A stretch of 64,000 bases of DNA from JAHIKV01 sp963733145 (GTDB lineage: Bacteria > Planctomycetota > Planctomycetia > Pirellulales > Thermoguttaceae). The position numbers were made by a program, and so were the translations under genes. Where the stretch lies: the NCBI GenBank assembly GCA_963733145.1, contig CAVTCJ010000005.1, positions 558,001 to 622,000 on the forward strand, in the 5' to 3' direction. The number at the start of each line of letters is the position of its first letter. Positions within the stretch are counted from its first letter, which is position 1. Positions 48,615 through 58,149 of the stretch are shown here, one piece after another. Under the pieces are notes generated by a model. The model searched no databases. It was not told the DNA's origin and saw only the letters and a list, made by a program, of their open reading frames with translations.

Positions 48615-49568
48615 ATGTCCACAACAATCGAAAGTGCCCGCGCTCTCCACGACGTCCGATTGCCCCTGAACAACGGCCACGATGAAATCCCGGCGCTCGG
48701 TTTCGGCACGCTTATTGCCAGTTCGGCGGAAACGAAAGCCGTGGTCGAGATCGCAATGGAAGTAGGGTTTCGGCATTTCGACTGTGCGGAACGATACCGC
48801 AACGAGAATGAGATCGGCGAGGCGATGCAGGAGGTCTTTCAAAAGGGCATTGTCGCTCGCGAGAAGATGTTCGTCACGACGAAGCTCTGGAACACTAACC
48901 ACCGGCCCGATCGAGTTCCCCTGGCTTTCGAGGCCAGCCGTAAAAGGCTGGGGTTGGATTACCTCGATCTCTACCTGATCCATACGCCGTATGCCTTTGA
49001 ACCGGGAGACAACCAAGACCCGCGGGATGCGAGTGGCAAGCCGATTTACGATGACGGGGTCACGTTGCTCGACACGTGGAACGCCATGGAACGCCTGGTC
49101 GAGAATGGTTCATGCAAGGCGATTGGGATTTCGGACTGTACGGCTGAACGGGTCGAGGAGATCCTCCACTCCGCGAGGATCATGCCTGCCGTGGTCCAGG
49201 TGGAGGCACATCCTTATTGGCCCCAGTGGGATCTGCTCGACTTGTGCAAACAACACGGCATCGTGATGATGGCCTTCGCGCCTCTGGGTCATGCAATGGA
49301 GCCGAGGTTGCTCGACGATCCCGTAATTACGAGCGTTGCCCGGGCGGTCGGGCAAGCCCCGTCGCAGGTCCTACTGGCTTGGGCCATCCAGCGGGGAACT
49401 GCGGTGATTACCACCTCGACCAATCCCGGCCACATTGAGGAGAGCTTCGCCGTCTCGGCCCTTCCGGAGGATGCCATGAAGCAAATCAGCGAGGGAATTA
49501 CGACTCGTGTCCGGCTCAATGCGGTGGTGGATTCGGGCGTTCCGGGGTTCATACCCCGGAGGAGGTGA
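48615..49568 (+). CDS. Aldo/keto reductase
   Basis: The (beta/alpha)8 NADPH-dependent reductase has its full catalytic tetrad: Asp56 (FRHFDCAERYRNE), Tyr61, Lys90 (VTTKLWN) and His123 (YLIHTPYAFE). Later motifs are AIGISDCTAERVEEIL, VQVEAHPYWPQ and PSQVLLAWAIQRGT. Start ATG 48615 gives 317 residues, the family norm. It follows egtD by about 270 bases and lies before a zinc alcohol dehydrogenase; both reduce carbonyls, but a shared pathway is not shown. Substrate unknown. Confidence 0.92.
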   Translation: MSTTIESARALHDVRLPLNNGHDEIPALGFGTLIASSAETKAVVEIAMEVGFRHFDCAERYRNENEIGEAMQEVFQKGIVAREKMFVTTKLWNTNHRPDRVPLAFEASRKRLGLDYLDLYLIHTPYAFEPGDNQDPRDASGKPIYDDGVTLLDTWNAMERLVENGSCKAIGISDCTAERVEEILHSARIMPAVVQVEAHPYWPQWDLLDLCKQHGIVMMAFAPLGHAMEPRLLDDPVITSVARAVGQAPSQVLLAWAIQRGTAVITTSTNPGHIEESFAVSALPEDAMKQISEGITTRVRLNAVVDSGVPGFIPRRR

Positions 49569-49650
49569 CGGACCTATGCGTATTGCAGTGGTCGGTGCGG
49601 GCGACGGCGACGGGCTGCCGAGGCGCAATGACCGGTTCAAACAGGACAAG

Positions 49651-49825
49651 CTAGTGTAGTGTCTCGTAAAAGAGGTGTCATATTTTGCGGAGAATAGTGG
49701 AGTTGGGTGCCACTGCTGGCTTGTCCAGCAGTGCGGAAGTGCAAAAGCGGTCAACACTGCTGGACAAGCCAGCAGTGGCACCCCTCCGCCCCATAAGTAA
49801 CCGTCTGCGTGAGACACTACGCTAG
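49651..49825. repeat. Nested palindromes between reductase and dehydrogenase genes
   Basis: Outer arms CTAGTGTAGTGTCTC (49651-49665) and GAGACACTACGCTAG (49811-49825) enclose a perfect 29-base inverted repeat (49705-49733 and 49755-49783) containing CACTGCTGGCTTGTCCAGCA. Confidence 0.9.
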
Positions 49826-49873
49826 CGCGATCCTTGAAGACAATCCCGGACTGATGGCCGAAGGGAGGTTTCT

Positions 49874-50893
49874 ATGTCCAAGATGCGTGTGGCACAGGTC
49901 GTTCTCCCCGGCGGACCGTTTGAAATCGTGGAGCGGGAGATCCCGCCGCCCAGTGCGGGGTGGGTGCGGATCAGAGTCCAGGCCTGCGGCGTTTGCCACA
50001 GCGATGTAATGATCAAGGAAGGACTCTGGCCCGGTCTGCAATATCCACGCGTGCCCGGCCATGAAGTCGTCGGCACGGTGGATGCCGTGGGCGCGGGCGT
50101 TGCCCAGTGGAAGCCCGGCCAGCGAGTGGGCGTCGGCTGGCACGGCGGCAATTGCGGCTATTGCGATGCCTGTCGCAACGGTGATTTCTTCGCTTGCAAA
50201 GTGGCGCTCCAGGTCACCGGCATCTCCTTCGACGGCGGCTACGCGGAGTACATGATTGCGCCCGCGGTCGCCCTGGCGCGCGTGCCGGACGAGCTTGCGC
50301 CGCTGGACGCCGCACCGCTGATGTGCGCCGGTGTGACCACCTACAACGCCCTGCGCAATAGCCCGGCGAGGGCCGGTGATCTCGTCGCGGTCCTCGGCCT
50401 CGGCGGCCTCGGCCACCTCGGAGTGCAGTATGCGGCGAGAATGGGTTTTCGCACGGTCGTTATCGCGCGGGGGAAGGAGAAAGAACCCTTGGCGCGGAAC
50501 TTTGGCGCGGCACATTACATCGACAGCCTATCCGAAGACCCGGCCGCGGCGCTACAGAAACTGGGCGGGGCGAAAGTGATTCTGGCCACCGCCACCAGCG
50601 GCGACGCCATGAGCGCGGTGCAAGGCGGCCTCAGCGAGAACGGGACGTTGATGGTGGTTGGCGCGGCCGAATCAATGCAAGTCTCGCCGCTCACGCTGAT
50701 CACCGGCTGCCGCTCGGTGAAAGGCTGGTATTCCGGCACGGCGATTGACTCACAGGCGGCCTTGGCCTTTAGCGTGCTGGCCGGAGTGCGGTCCATGAAC
50801 GAAGTCTTCCCGTTGGATCAGGTCAGCGAGGCCTACGATCGCATGCTGAGCGGCAAGGCGCGATTTCGCGTCGTCCTCGACACCGGACAATAG
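49874..50893 (+). CDS. Zinc-dependent alcohol dehydrogenase
   Basis: A medium-chain dehydrogenase of 339 residues with GGGAGG upstream of ATG 49874. Catalytic zinc ligands are Cys41 (CGVCHSD), His63/Glu64 (PGHEVVG) and presumably the later Cys. The structural zinc set is Cys94, 97, 100, 108. NAD(P)-binding is VLGLGGLGHLGVQYA. It oxidises or reduces alcohols and aldehydes; substrate unknown. The frame is intact. It neighbours the aldo/keto reductase on the same strand, separated by the nested palindrome. Confidence 0.93.
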   Translation: MSKMRVAQVVLPGGPFEIVEREIPPPSAGWVRIRVQACGVCHSDVMIKEGLWPGLQYPRVPGHEVVGTVDAVGAGVAQWKPGQRVGVGWHGGNCGYCDACRNGDFFACKVALQVTGISFDGGYAEYMIAPAVALARVPDELAPLDAAPLMCAGVTTYNALRNSPARAGDLVAVLGLGGLGHLGVQYAARMGFRTVVIARGKEKEPLARNFGAAHYIDSLSEDPAAALQKLGGAKVILATATSGDAMSAVQGGLSENGTLMVVGAAESMQVSPLTLITGCRSVKGWYSGTAIDSQAALAFSVLAGVRSMNEVFPLDQVSEAYDRMLSGKARFRVVLDTGQ

Positions 50894-50966
50894 CCCTGGA
50901 GTTGTCTGGTAAGATCATGCGGAAAACGCGGCAAGACGTTGGATAATCGTCGTCCGGTGGAGCGAT

Positions 50967-51602
50967 TCACCTATGCCTCGGACGGTGAGGATCTCTACGG
51001 CTGGGTTCGGGGCACTTATTTCCGCGGCGCCCGTGCTGTGCAATGGCCCAGCGGCGGAGGTCCCCGAAGAGTTGTGCCAGCGCGACGGGCTGGTAGTGGG
51101 CGTTGATGCCGCTGGGGTTGGGCAGGACCCAGGCGTGGCTGCCGCCGAACGCGGCCTTCTGGAGGCCGACGCGGGCGTCTTTGACGCCGGAGATTATGCG
51201 GTACGGGCCGATGCCCACGAAGGCGACGACGGTGGGTCGCCAGCGTTTGACTTTGGTTTGGAGGCGCCGGCCGCCGGCGCGAAGTTCGTCGTCGGTGAGT
51301 TCATCGGCGCGGGCAGTGGCGCGCTGGACGATGTTGGTGATGCCGAATTTGAGCCCGAGAAGGAGGGTTTCTTCAAAGGGGGAGAAGATGCGCGGGGTAA
51401 AGCCGCCGCCGTAGAGGGCCGGCCAGAAGCGGTTGCCGGGGCGGCCGAAGTGGTGACCGATGGCGGCGGTGTACAGGCCGGGGTTTATGCCGGCGAAGAG
51501 GACGATGAGGTCTTTGGCGGCGAGATCGGGGATGTGCTTATTGTGTGCAGCGAGGAGCTGGGCTTTGGTGGGCTTCCAGGCAGTAGGCAACGTCCGCTTC
51601 AT
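50967..51602 (-). CDS. mug: G:T/U mismatch-specific DNA glycosylase
   Basis: The uracil-DNA-glycosylase fold appears with the Mug signatures LIVLFAGINPGLYTA (motif 1, with the catalytic Asn) and LPNPSGINAHY (motif 2). In between are FGRPGNRFWPALY and GITNIVQRATARADELT. The enzyme removes U or T from mispairs, and etheno-C, in base-excision repair. The length of 211 residues is slightly above the usual 170 because of a basic C-terminal tail (HGRRGNKCPEPSRRD). Intact. Confidence 0.92.
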   Translation of the reverse strand: MKRTLPTAWKPTKAQLLAAHNKHIPDLAAKDLIVLFAGINPGLYTAAIGHHFGRPGNRFWPALYGGGFTPRIFSPFEETLLLGLKFGITNIVQRATARADELTDDELRAGGRRLQTKVKRWRPTVVAFVGIGPYRIISGVKDARVGLQKAAFGGSHAWVLPNPSGINAHYQPVALAQLFGDLRRWAIAQHGRRGNKCPEPSRRDPHRPRHR

Positions 51603-51676
51603 TAGGCAGCGTCCTTGGAGGGTATTTTGACCGCGCCGGTGGTTGTGTTTGTGGACGTGGCGAAAGCCTCTGCCAA

Positions 51677-52405
51677 TTACCAGCGGCCGAAATGAGCGCC
51701 GCCATCGACATACAGGATGTCACCAGTGACTGTCACGGCGTCGGTCAGGTACATGACCGCGTCCGTGATGTCCTTGACTGTCGAAGGCCGACCCATCGGC
51801 GACAGGCTCTCCATCACGTCCTGCGGAGTGTCGCGGTGCATGGGCGTGAAGACGACCCCAGGCGCCACGGCGTTCACGCGGATGCCGACTTTCGCGTATT
51901 CCATCGCAAGGTGCCGAGTTATTGTTTCCAAGCCGCCTTTGGTGAGCATCGGTACCGCCGCCGTGACACCCCGAATCGGATTGCGCGTAAGAGCCGCCGT
52001 GATCGTGACGATGCTCCCGCCGTTCTTCTGCGCCAACATTTGCTTGATGCAGAGTTGGGTGAGATACAGGAAGCCCTCGACGTTTGTCGAGATGAGCGAC
52101 TTGAAATCCTCGGCCGTGTAGTCCGTAAACGGTTTGGTGAAGAAGATGCCGGCGTTATTGACCAGTGCGTCGATTGACTTGAAGCGAGAGAGCGCCGTCT
52201 CGGCGATTTTGGCGGCAGTCGCCGGCTTGCCGATGTCACCATCCACCAGAGCGACGTGGTCGGAGGCCGCGACTTCCGTAGATTGGGTCACCTTCCGGGA
52301 AGTAGCAACGACATTGAACCCCCGTTCGACAAACGCTTTCACAATTCCCGCGCCGATCCCCTGCGAAGCTCCGGTCACGATGGCTGTCTTCCGTGGACTG
52401 CTCAT
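51677..52405 (-). CDS. SDR-family oxidoreductase lacking the catalytic Tyr
   Basis: A Rossmann protein of 242 residues: TGASQGIGAGI (cofactor), LVNNAGIFFTKPF, NVEGFLYLTQ, SIVTITAALTRNP, VNAVAPGVVFTPM, GDILYVDGGAH. At the usual YxxxK site it has VPMLTKGG, so the catalytic Tyr is replaced while Lys remains. It may use another residue, be non-catalytic, or belong to an SDR branch with this change. The neighbouring minus-strand gene is an unrelated NAD-binding protein. Function unknown. Confidence 0.82.
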   Translation of the reverse strand: MSSPRKTAIVTGASQGIGAGIVKAFVERGFNVVATSRKVTQSTEVAASDHVALVDGDIGKPATAAKIAETALSRFKSIDALVNNAGIFFTKPFTDYTAEDFKSLISTNVEGFLYLTQLCIKQMLAQKNGGSIVTITAALTRNPIRGVTAAVPMLTKGGLETITRHLAMEYAKVGIRVNAVAPGVVFTPMHRDTPQDVMESLSPMGRPSTVKDITDAVMYLTDAVTVTGDILYVDGGAHFGRW

Positions 52406-52592
52406 GGATATTTCCCAAATTGGACGGATGTTCGTTGCTCCTATCAGATCCGACCGCGTGCGATGGGCCGTGGCAACCGTTCACGGCGCGGCAGGGGACT
52501 GGTCCATTTTTCGGCGGGAAAACGTGATTTCATCAAAAAACCGTGGGCCGAAAACATGGACCGGATGCCCTCTGGCGCCCCTCCCGCCGCCC

Positions 52593-52677
52593 CAGGGGGA
52601 CAGTCCCATTTTCGCGGCGGTAAAGCTAATTCGCCGGGCAACGTCTCTCACGCCGCGAAAATTGGGACAGTCCCCTG
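52593..52677. repeat. GGGACAGTCCC palindrome that forms the end of a gene
   Basis: Arms 52593-52619 and 52651-52677 contain GGGGACAGTCCCATTTTCGC and its near complement. The right arm supplies the last codons and nearly the stop of the NmrA-like gene. Confidence 0.85.
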
Positions 52678-53364
52678 TGAACGGTTACTCTGATCGTTTA
52701 CCGCTATGCCGAAGTGGCTTGCGCGGACGTCCGTGGTCACCTTCCGTGGGTCTCGGTTTGCGATTAGGAATCGTCGGACGAGTTCGTCCATGTGGATCGG
52801 TTCGGGCCCCGCCAGCTCGATCGTGCCGTTCAACGGCTGCTCGACGGCGATTTCGGCCAACGCGGCGGCGACGTCATCCGATACGATGGGCTGCATCAGG
52901 GCCGGCGGCAACCGGACCGTTTGTCCTTCGGTGGCGGATTGGGCGATGCTGCCGACGAACTCGTAGAACTGCGTTGCGCGGACGATCGTGTAGGGAATCG
53001 TTGAGGCCTTGAGCAGATTTTCCTGGGCCGTCTTCGCGCGGAAGTAACCACTCGCCGGCAGGCGATCCGTGCCGACAACCGATAGCGCAATGTGATGACC
53101 CACGCCGGCGGTTGCTTCAGCGGCAAGGAGGTTGCGACCTGAAGTCTCGAAAAACGCCAAGGCCGCCTGGTCCTCGAACGAAGGTGAATTGGCTACGTCG
53201 ACAACGACCGCGGCACCTGCCAGCGCATCGGCCAAGCCCTCGCCGGTGAGGGTGTTGACGCCCGAGGGGGGTGACGCCGGCACAACCTGCCGGCCGCGCC
53301 GGCGAAGGTGGTCGACGATTTTCTTCCCGATCAATCCGCTGCCGCCAATGACGACGATTTTCAT
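52648..53364 (-). CDS. NmrA-like NAD(P)-binding protein with repeat-derived C-terminus
   Basis: ATG 53364 opens KIVVIGGSGLIGKKIVDHLR (dinucleotide site), then LAGAAVVVDVANSPSFEDQA, GVGHHIALSVVGTDRLP, YFRAKTAQENLL and RATQFYEFVG, an atypical SDR of the NmrA/NAD(P)H-binding group acting as a redox sensor or reductase. The body to AVNDQSN is normal. The last residues (RSQGTVPIFAA) are encoded by the inserted palindrome. 238 residues. Confidence 0.85.
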   Translation of the reverse strand: MKIVVIGGSGLIGKKIVDHLRRRGRQVVPASPPSGVNTLTGEGLADALAGAAVVVDVANSPSFEDQAALAFFETSGRNLLAAEATAGVGHHIALSVVGTDRLPASGYFRAKTAQENLLKASTIPYTIVRATQFYEFVGSIAQSATEGQTVRLPPALMQPIVSDDVAAALAEIAVEQPLNGTIELAGPEPIHMDELVRRFLIANRDPRKVTTDVRASHFGIAVNDQSNRSQGTVPIFAA

Positions 53365-53421
53365 TGCGGACACCTCCGCGCTCGTATCTGTTGTTTCGGT
53401 TTTCCGTAAAGGCTTAAACGT

Positions 53422-53703
53422 ATGACCGTCGTAGGGTGCGCTGATAATTCTCGCGCTCTTGCGGGGTTCGACAAGCCCGTTACCGAGTCCGGCATTAGTG
53501 AGATTATCGCCGAGGTTCGATACGACGGCGCTTGCCTTTGTGCGGTCGGGGACGGCGTGATCTACGTTCACTTCGACGGCAAGACTGCGATCAATTCAGT
53601 GGGCCAATTCGGCGCGGGGGGTAACATCAGGGTTTTACACAGGATGTCGAACGAAAATTGGGACAGTCCCCCACTTATTGATTCGCCCGCCCTTAAGGGG
53701 TAG
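53422..53703 (+). CDS. Possible small protein of unknown function
   Basis: From ATG 53422 the frame gives 93 residues (SGISEIIAEVRYDGACLCAV, GVIYVHFDGKTAINSVGQFG) with plausible alternation of hydrophobic residues. The final 20 come from the 47-base repeat. No family is recognised and there is no strong ribosome binding site, so it may be chance. Confidence 0.25.
   Translation: MTVVGCADNSRALAGFDKPVTESGISEIIAEVRYDGACLCAVGDGVIYVHFDGKTAINSVGQFGAGGNIRVLHRMSNENWDSPPLIDSPALKG
53646..53692 (-). repeat. 47-base inverted repeat, right copy
   Basis: Reverse complement of 45622-45668 with one mismatch. Confidence 0.9.
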
Positions 53704-53869
53704 CCGTTCGTCGCACCCAGATTCGTGGCATAGTCTTGGGGTGCGCTTGACATGGCCTCGTCTGGCGACAAGAATCAGCTTTGTCAGGTGACAGCAGTGG
53801 GATCCCGGTGGCTACGACAAGGGATCCCCCGAATCAGAACCGCATCTGCAAGAATCAGGAGGAACAGCC

Positions 53870-55416
53870 ATGTGCCGGGATTGCCACATCAACAGGCGGG
53901 AGTTTGCGGGATTATCGGCGGCCCTGGCCACCGGTTTTCTGGCCGCCTCTCCGGCAAACGGCGCCGCCGAAGCCGGCGAATCGGCGCCGCCCTCATGGGA
54001 TCCAGACTTGCCGCTGACCGTTTTAGGAGCAAAGCTCAAGGTGCAGCCGGTGCTGATGTATGTGGTGCAAGAGCCCAAGGATGCGACCACCTATCGAAAC
54101 TGGGGCAGCGTCCACACCGAGCAAGCCGCGGTCAAAGAGGCGCAGCGGATCGAGAAAGAAATGCAGCAGTTGCTCCGCGCGGCTGACTTTCCCCTGGAAA
54201 CGTTGCCGCTGGCGAGCGTCAGCTCGGTGGAAGAAGCCCATCGCGTGCATGAGAAGGATTACGATGTGGTGGTGGTGTTTCCCGCCAGCGGCTCGGGGCA
54301 ACTGCTGAGGGCCTGCTTCGCCGCCAAGGCCGACCGCGACACGTTGATCTTTGCCCGGCATCGCAGCGGCCCCCTTTATTACTGGTACGAGGCGCTAGCA
54401 CCCGTTACTTGAAGACCGGCGAGCAGAAGGAGTTATCGGCGAACAGCGCTGCAAACCATGGTCCCGTCACCGTGGACGACGTGGTCATCGACGACCAGCG
54501 CGAGTTGCTCTGGCGGCTGCGGGCGCTGTGCGGGTTGAAAAACTTCATCGGACAAAGGATCGTCGCCTTGGGCGGCCCGATGGGCAAGTACGATGCGGAA
54601 GCGCCCAGGTGGCGCGGCAACGGTATCGGCTGGAAATCATCGACGTCGCTTACGACGAGTTCGCCCGGCGGATGGCCGGCCTCAAGGCCGACGGCGCGCG
54701 CGTCGCCCAGGCCGGACGCTGGGCGGCGAAATACCTGGCCCTGCCCCGTACGACGCTGGCCACCGAGAAGCGTTTCTTGGTAGGCGCTTTCCTGCTCTAC
54801 GGTCTTTTCAAGGAGTACATGCGCCGGCACAATGCCACGGCCTTCACCATCCAGCATTGCATGGACAGGGCTTTGCCCATCGCCGAGACGACCCCTTGCA
54901 TGCCGCTTTCGTGGCTCAACGACGAGGGGCTGATCGGATTGTGCGAGTCCGATTTTGTCCTCATTCCGGCGGCCATCCTGCTGCGCCACATCAGCGGCAA
55001 GCCGGTCTTCATGCACAATTCCACCTTTCCACACCAGGCCGTCGTCACCTGCGCCCATTGCAGCGCGCCGCGGCGGATGGACGGCAAGACCTACGCGCCG
55101 GCAAGGATTTTGACCCATTGCGAGTCGGACTACGGCGCCGCGCCGAAGGTGGAAATGCCTCTGGCGCAGCAGTTGACGTTCATCGACCCCGAGTACAGCC
55201 GGCCGCGGTGGTTGGCTTTCACGGGTCTGGTGAAGGCGAATCCGTCTTACGACGTGTGCCGCACGCAGCAAGACGTGGAGATTCAGGGCGACTGGAAGCG
55301 GCTGCTGCCCGAGGTGCCGCGATTCACACTGGGTGGCGGCCTACGGCAACTACCTGAACGAGATTGAATATGCCTCGCGGAAGATCGGCATGCACAGCGT
55401 GCGGATCGACGTGTGA
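53870..55416 (+). CDS. Tat-exported sugar-isomerase-like protein (at least three frameshifts)
   Basis: It opens MCRDCHINRREFAGLSAALA, a twin-arginine leader (NRREF) with cleavage near ANGAAE. A Rossmann-like N-domain (QPVLMYVVQEP, DYDVVVVFPASGSG, LRALCGLKNFIGQRI) leads to the C-terminal part: EIIDVAYDEFARRMAGL, ATAFTIQHCMDRAL, MPLSWLNDEGLIGLCESDF, MHNSTFPH and, at the end, VAAYGNYLNEIEYASRKI. The frame must change near 54405, 54605 and 55330. Overall it fits the fucose/arabinose-isomerase fold of the gene at 28659. It lies directly before a Hyi-like isomerase, so both may act on a shared periplasmic sugar. Confidence 0.65.
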
Positions 55417-55446
55417 TCCGTGGTTTCTTCGTCCGAGGAACAGCTT

Positions 55447-56353
55447 ATGAAAAACTCAGATTCTCACATCGGCCGGAATCCTCCTTCTTTTTCTCGCCGG
55501 AGAATGCTCGGCCGTCTGGCGGGCGCAGCGGCCCTGGGCGCCCTTTGGCCGCTTGCCGGGCAGACTTTGGCCGCCAACCGGCGCGGAGAGGATTCACCAA
55601 TCGGTCTGCCTCTGGTGCTACGACGACTTCCGGCACAGAGTCAAGATGAACCTCGATCAGTTCGCCGCGGCCTGCGCGAAAATCGGACTGAAGTCGATCG
55701 AGCTGACCACCCCCGACCAATGGCCCACGCTAAAGAAGCACGGTCTGATCTGCGCCATGACGCCGAGTCACAGTATTCCCAAGGGCTTGAACCGGCTGGA
55801 GAACCACGCCGAATGTCTGGCCAAGATCCGTCAGAGCATCGACGCGACGGCCGACGCCGGCTTCCCCAACGTCATCACGCTCTCCGGCAATCGCCAAGGC
55901 ATGGACGACCAGGAGGGGCTCAAGAACTGCGTGACCGGCCTGAAGAAGATCGCCCCCTACGCCGAGCGGAAGAAGGTCACGGTGTGCTTGGAGTTGCTCA
56001 ACTCGATCGACCACAAAGATTACATGGCCGACTCCACCAAGTGGTGCGTTGAATTGGCTCACCGGGTCGGTTCGCCGCGGGTGAAGATACTTTACGACAT
56101 CTACCATGCCGCCACGATGAAGGAAGATGTGCTGGCCGACATCCGGAAGCACGCCGACTGTTTTGGCCATTACCACACCGGCGGCGTACCCGGCCGCAAC
56201 GAGATCGACGGCACGCAGACGATCGACTACGCCAAAGTGATGCGGGCAATTGTCGCCACCGGCTTCACCGGCTACGTAGGTCAGGAGTTCATTCCCAAGC
56301 GGCCCGACGCCCTGAAAAGCCTGGAGCAGGCGGTAGACATCTGCGACGTGTGA
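55447..56353 (+). CDS. Tat-exported hydroxypyruvate-isomerase-like TIM-barrel protein (frameshift near 55575)
   Basis: The leader FSRRRMLGRLAGAAALGALW has twin arginines. After a shift near 55575 comes IHQSVCLWCYDDF, then IGLKSIELTTPDQWPTLKKH, ECLAKIRQSIDATADAGFPN, VTVCLELLNS, VKILYDIYHAA, DCFGHYHTGGVPGRNEIDGT and GYVGQEFIPK. The metal-binding Glu/Asp/His positions of xylose-isomerase-like barrels (LELLNS, YDIYH, HTGG, QEF) are present. About 302 residues. It is 30 bases after the preceding isomerase-like gene, so an operon is likely. Confidence 0.82.
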
Positions 56354-56461
56354 CGAAAATCGCGTCCGTCAACGTAACAGGATAAAATCCAACCAATTCC
56401 CGGCTGGTATCCACGCGTCCATCGGTGGCCGGTTTCCACGCGCCTCGTGACAGTCGCCAGC

Positions 56462-57335
56462 ATGTTGCCCAAAAATCGGCGTTCATTGTGCAGCCCAGGC
56501 ATTCTCGAAGTGCATGTGGCGATTCTGTTGGTGGGGCTGGCCGGACTATTCGCCAAGTTTCTGCACCTCTCGCCCGTCGTCATTGTTTTCGGGCGGGCCG
56601 CCTTCGCCTGTTCGACGCTGGGACTCGTGATACTGATTCTAAAGCGGCAGGGGAGTTCCCGCGCGATTGCCCTGGCGATGGGTCGTCGTGTTGGGGGCAT
56701 TGTTGGCGATACACTGGGTGGCCTTCTTCCATGCGATCCAGCTTTCCACGGTCGCGGTGGGAGTCCTGACCTTCTCCAGCTTCCCGCTGTTTGTGACCCT
56801 TCTCGAGCCCTGGTTCTTCCATGAGCGGCGACGGTGGCTGGACCTGTTTACTGCCGTGTTGGTGGTGGCGGGCCTGGCCACGATCGTGCCCAGCTTCAAT
56901 TTCGGCAACAACGTCACCCAGGGCACTTTCTGGGGAATCGTCTCGGGCTTTGTTTACGCTATTCTTTGTCTGCTCAACCGGCGACTGGTCGCCACCCAAT
57001 CGGCCTTGGCGCTGACGGCGGGAGAGAACTTCGTGGCGAGCCTGGTCTTGTTCCCGCTGGTGCTTTGGGAGGGTGCGTTGCCGAGCCCCCGGGAGATTCT
57101 TCTGCTGGCAATCTTGGGCGTGGTCTGCACGGCCCTGGCCCATTTTCTGTTCATCAAAAGCCTCAAGCACGTGCGGGCTCAGTTGGCCAGCGTGGTGACG
57201 GCCCTCGAATCGGTTTATGCGATCCTCTTCGCCATGCTGCTCCTGGGCGAAGTGCCCAGCCTGCGCACGCTGGCTGGCGGAGTCGTCATTCTCGGGGCCG
57301 TTGTTGTGGCCACTTTGGGTCGGCATGAGCGGTGA
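56462..57335 (+). CDS. EamA/DMT-family transporter (frameshift near 56668)
   Basis: A ten-helix exporter: VHVAILLVGLAGLFAKFL (TM1), VVIVFGRAAFACSTLGLVIL, then after the shift VVVLGALLAIHWVAFFHAI, LFTAVLVVAGLATIVPSF, FWGIVSGFVYAILCLLN and ALESVYAILFAMLLLGEVP, with two EamA repeats. The length of about 291 residues is standard. These carriers export metabolites or amino acids; the substrate is not predictable. A LysE exporter gene follows. Confidence 0.87.
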
Positions 57336-57461
57336 ATCCTGTCACTACAAGCCAGCTCGGGGGGATTCAAGTCGGAGTGCGTAACGATTATCATGGAGGA
57401 TGTGTTGGGGCAGTTGGTATTCGATGCCGGACTGTATTGGAATCACGAGAACCGAGGCCGT

Positions 57462-58089
57462 ATGATCGCCTTCCTTATTTCCGCCGTGGCGATCTCCCTT
57501 TCCGGCGTGATGGCCCCGGGGCCGATCACGGCGGCCACCTTGGCGGCTGGGGCCCGATCTCGACATGCCGGAGCGTTCATCGCGGCTGGGCCACGCCGCC
57601 GTCGAAATGCCGCTGATCCTGCTGCTCGCCGCCGGCATCGGCACGATTTTCAAGTCCCCGGCCGTCAAAATAGGCATCGGCATGGCGGGCGGAGCGGTGC
57701 TGCTCTTCATGGCGGCACAACTGCTCCTCAGCATGCGGCGAAACAGCGCCCACGCCGAAGCCTCGGTCCAGCGGCGCCCCTTCATGACGGGCGTCGTGCT
57801 GACCGGAGCCAACCCGTATTTTCTGATTTGGTGGGCGACCGTGGGCTTGGCCCTGGCAACCCAAGCCATGAGTTGGGGAGCGGCGGCCTTGCTCGTTTTC
57901 GGCGTCGTGCACTGGCTGTGCGATTTGGGTTGGCTGGAAATGTTGTCCCTTACCGGCCATAAGGGCTCGCAGGCATTTGGACTTCACAGCCAGACGGTCA
58001 TTTCGCTTATCTGTGCCGTCGTGCTGTTAGGCTTTGGGATAAAGTTCTTGTACGACGCAGTCACCAGCCTGCCGCCACTGGTTTTCTGA
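57462..58089 (+). CDS. LysE/RhtB-family exporter (frameshift near 57580)
   Basis: Starts MIAFLISAVAISLSGVMAPG, with the family PGP motif (APGPITAATLAAGAR), then, after a shift near 57580, HAAVEMPLILLLAAGIGTIF, GGAVLLFMAAQLLLSMRR, GANPYFLIWWATVGLALATQ and a C-terminal helix VISLICAVVLLGFGIKFLYD. About 209 residues, six helices. LysE proteins export amino acids and related solutes. It follows EamA by about 125 bases on the same strand. Confidence 0.85.
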
Positions 58090-58149
58090 TAGACCTATGC
58101 CGTTAGTTTTTGGGATTGAGAAAACGTCCTCACTCTTTGACGGTCTTGG

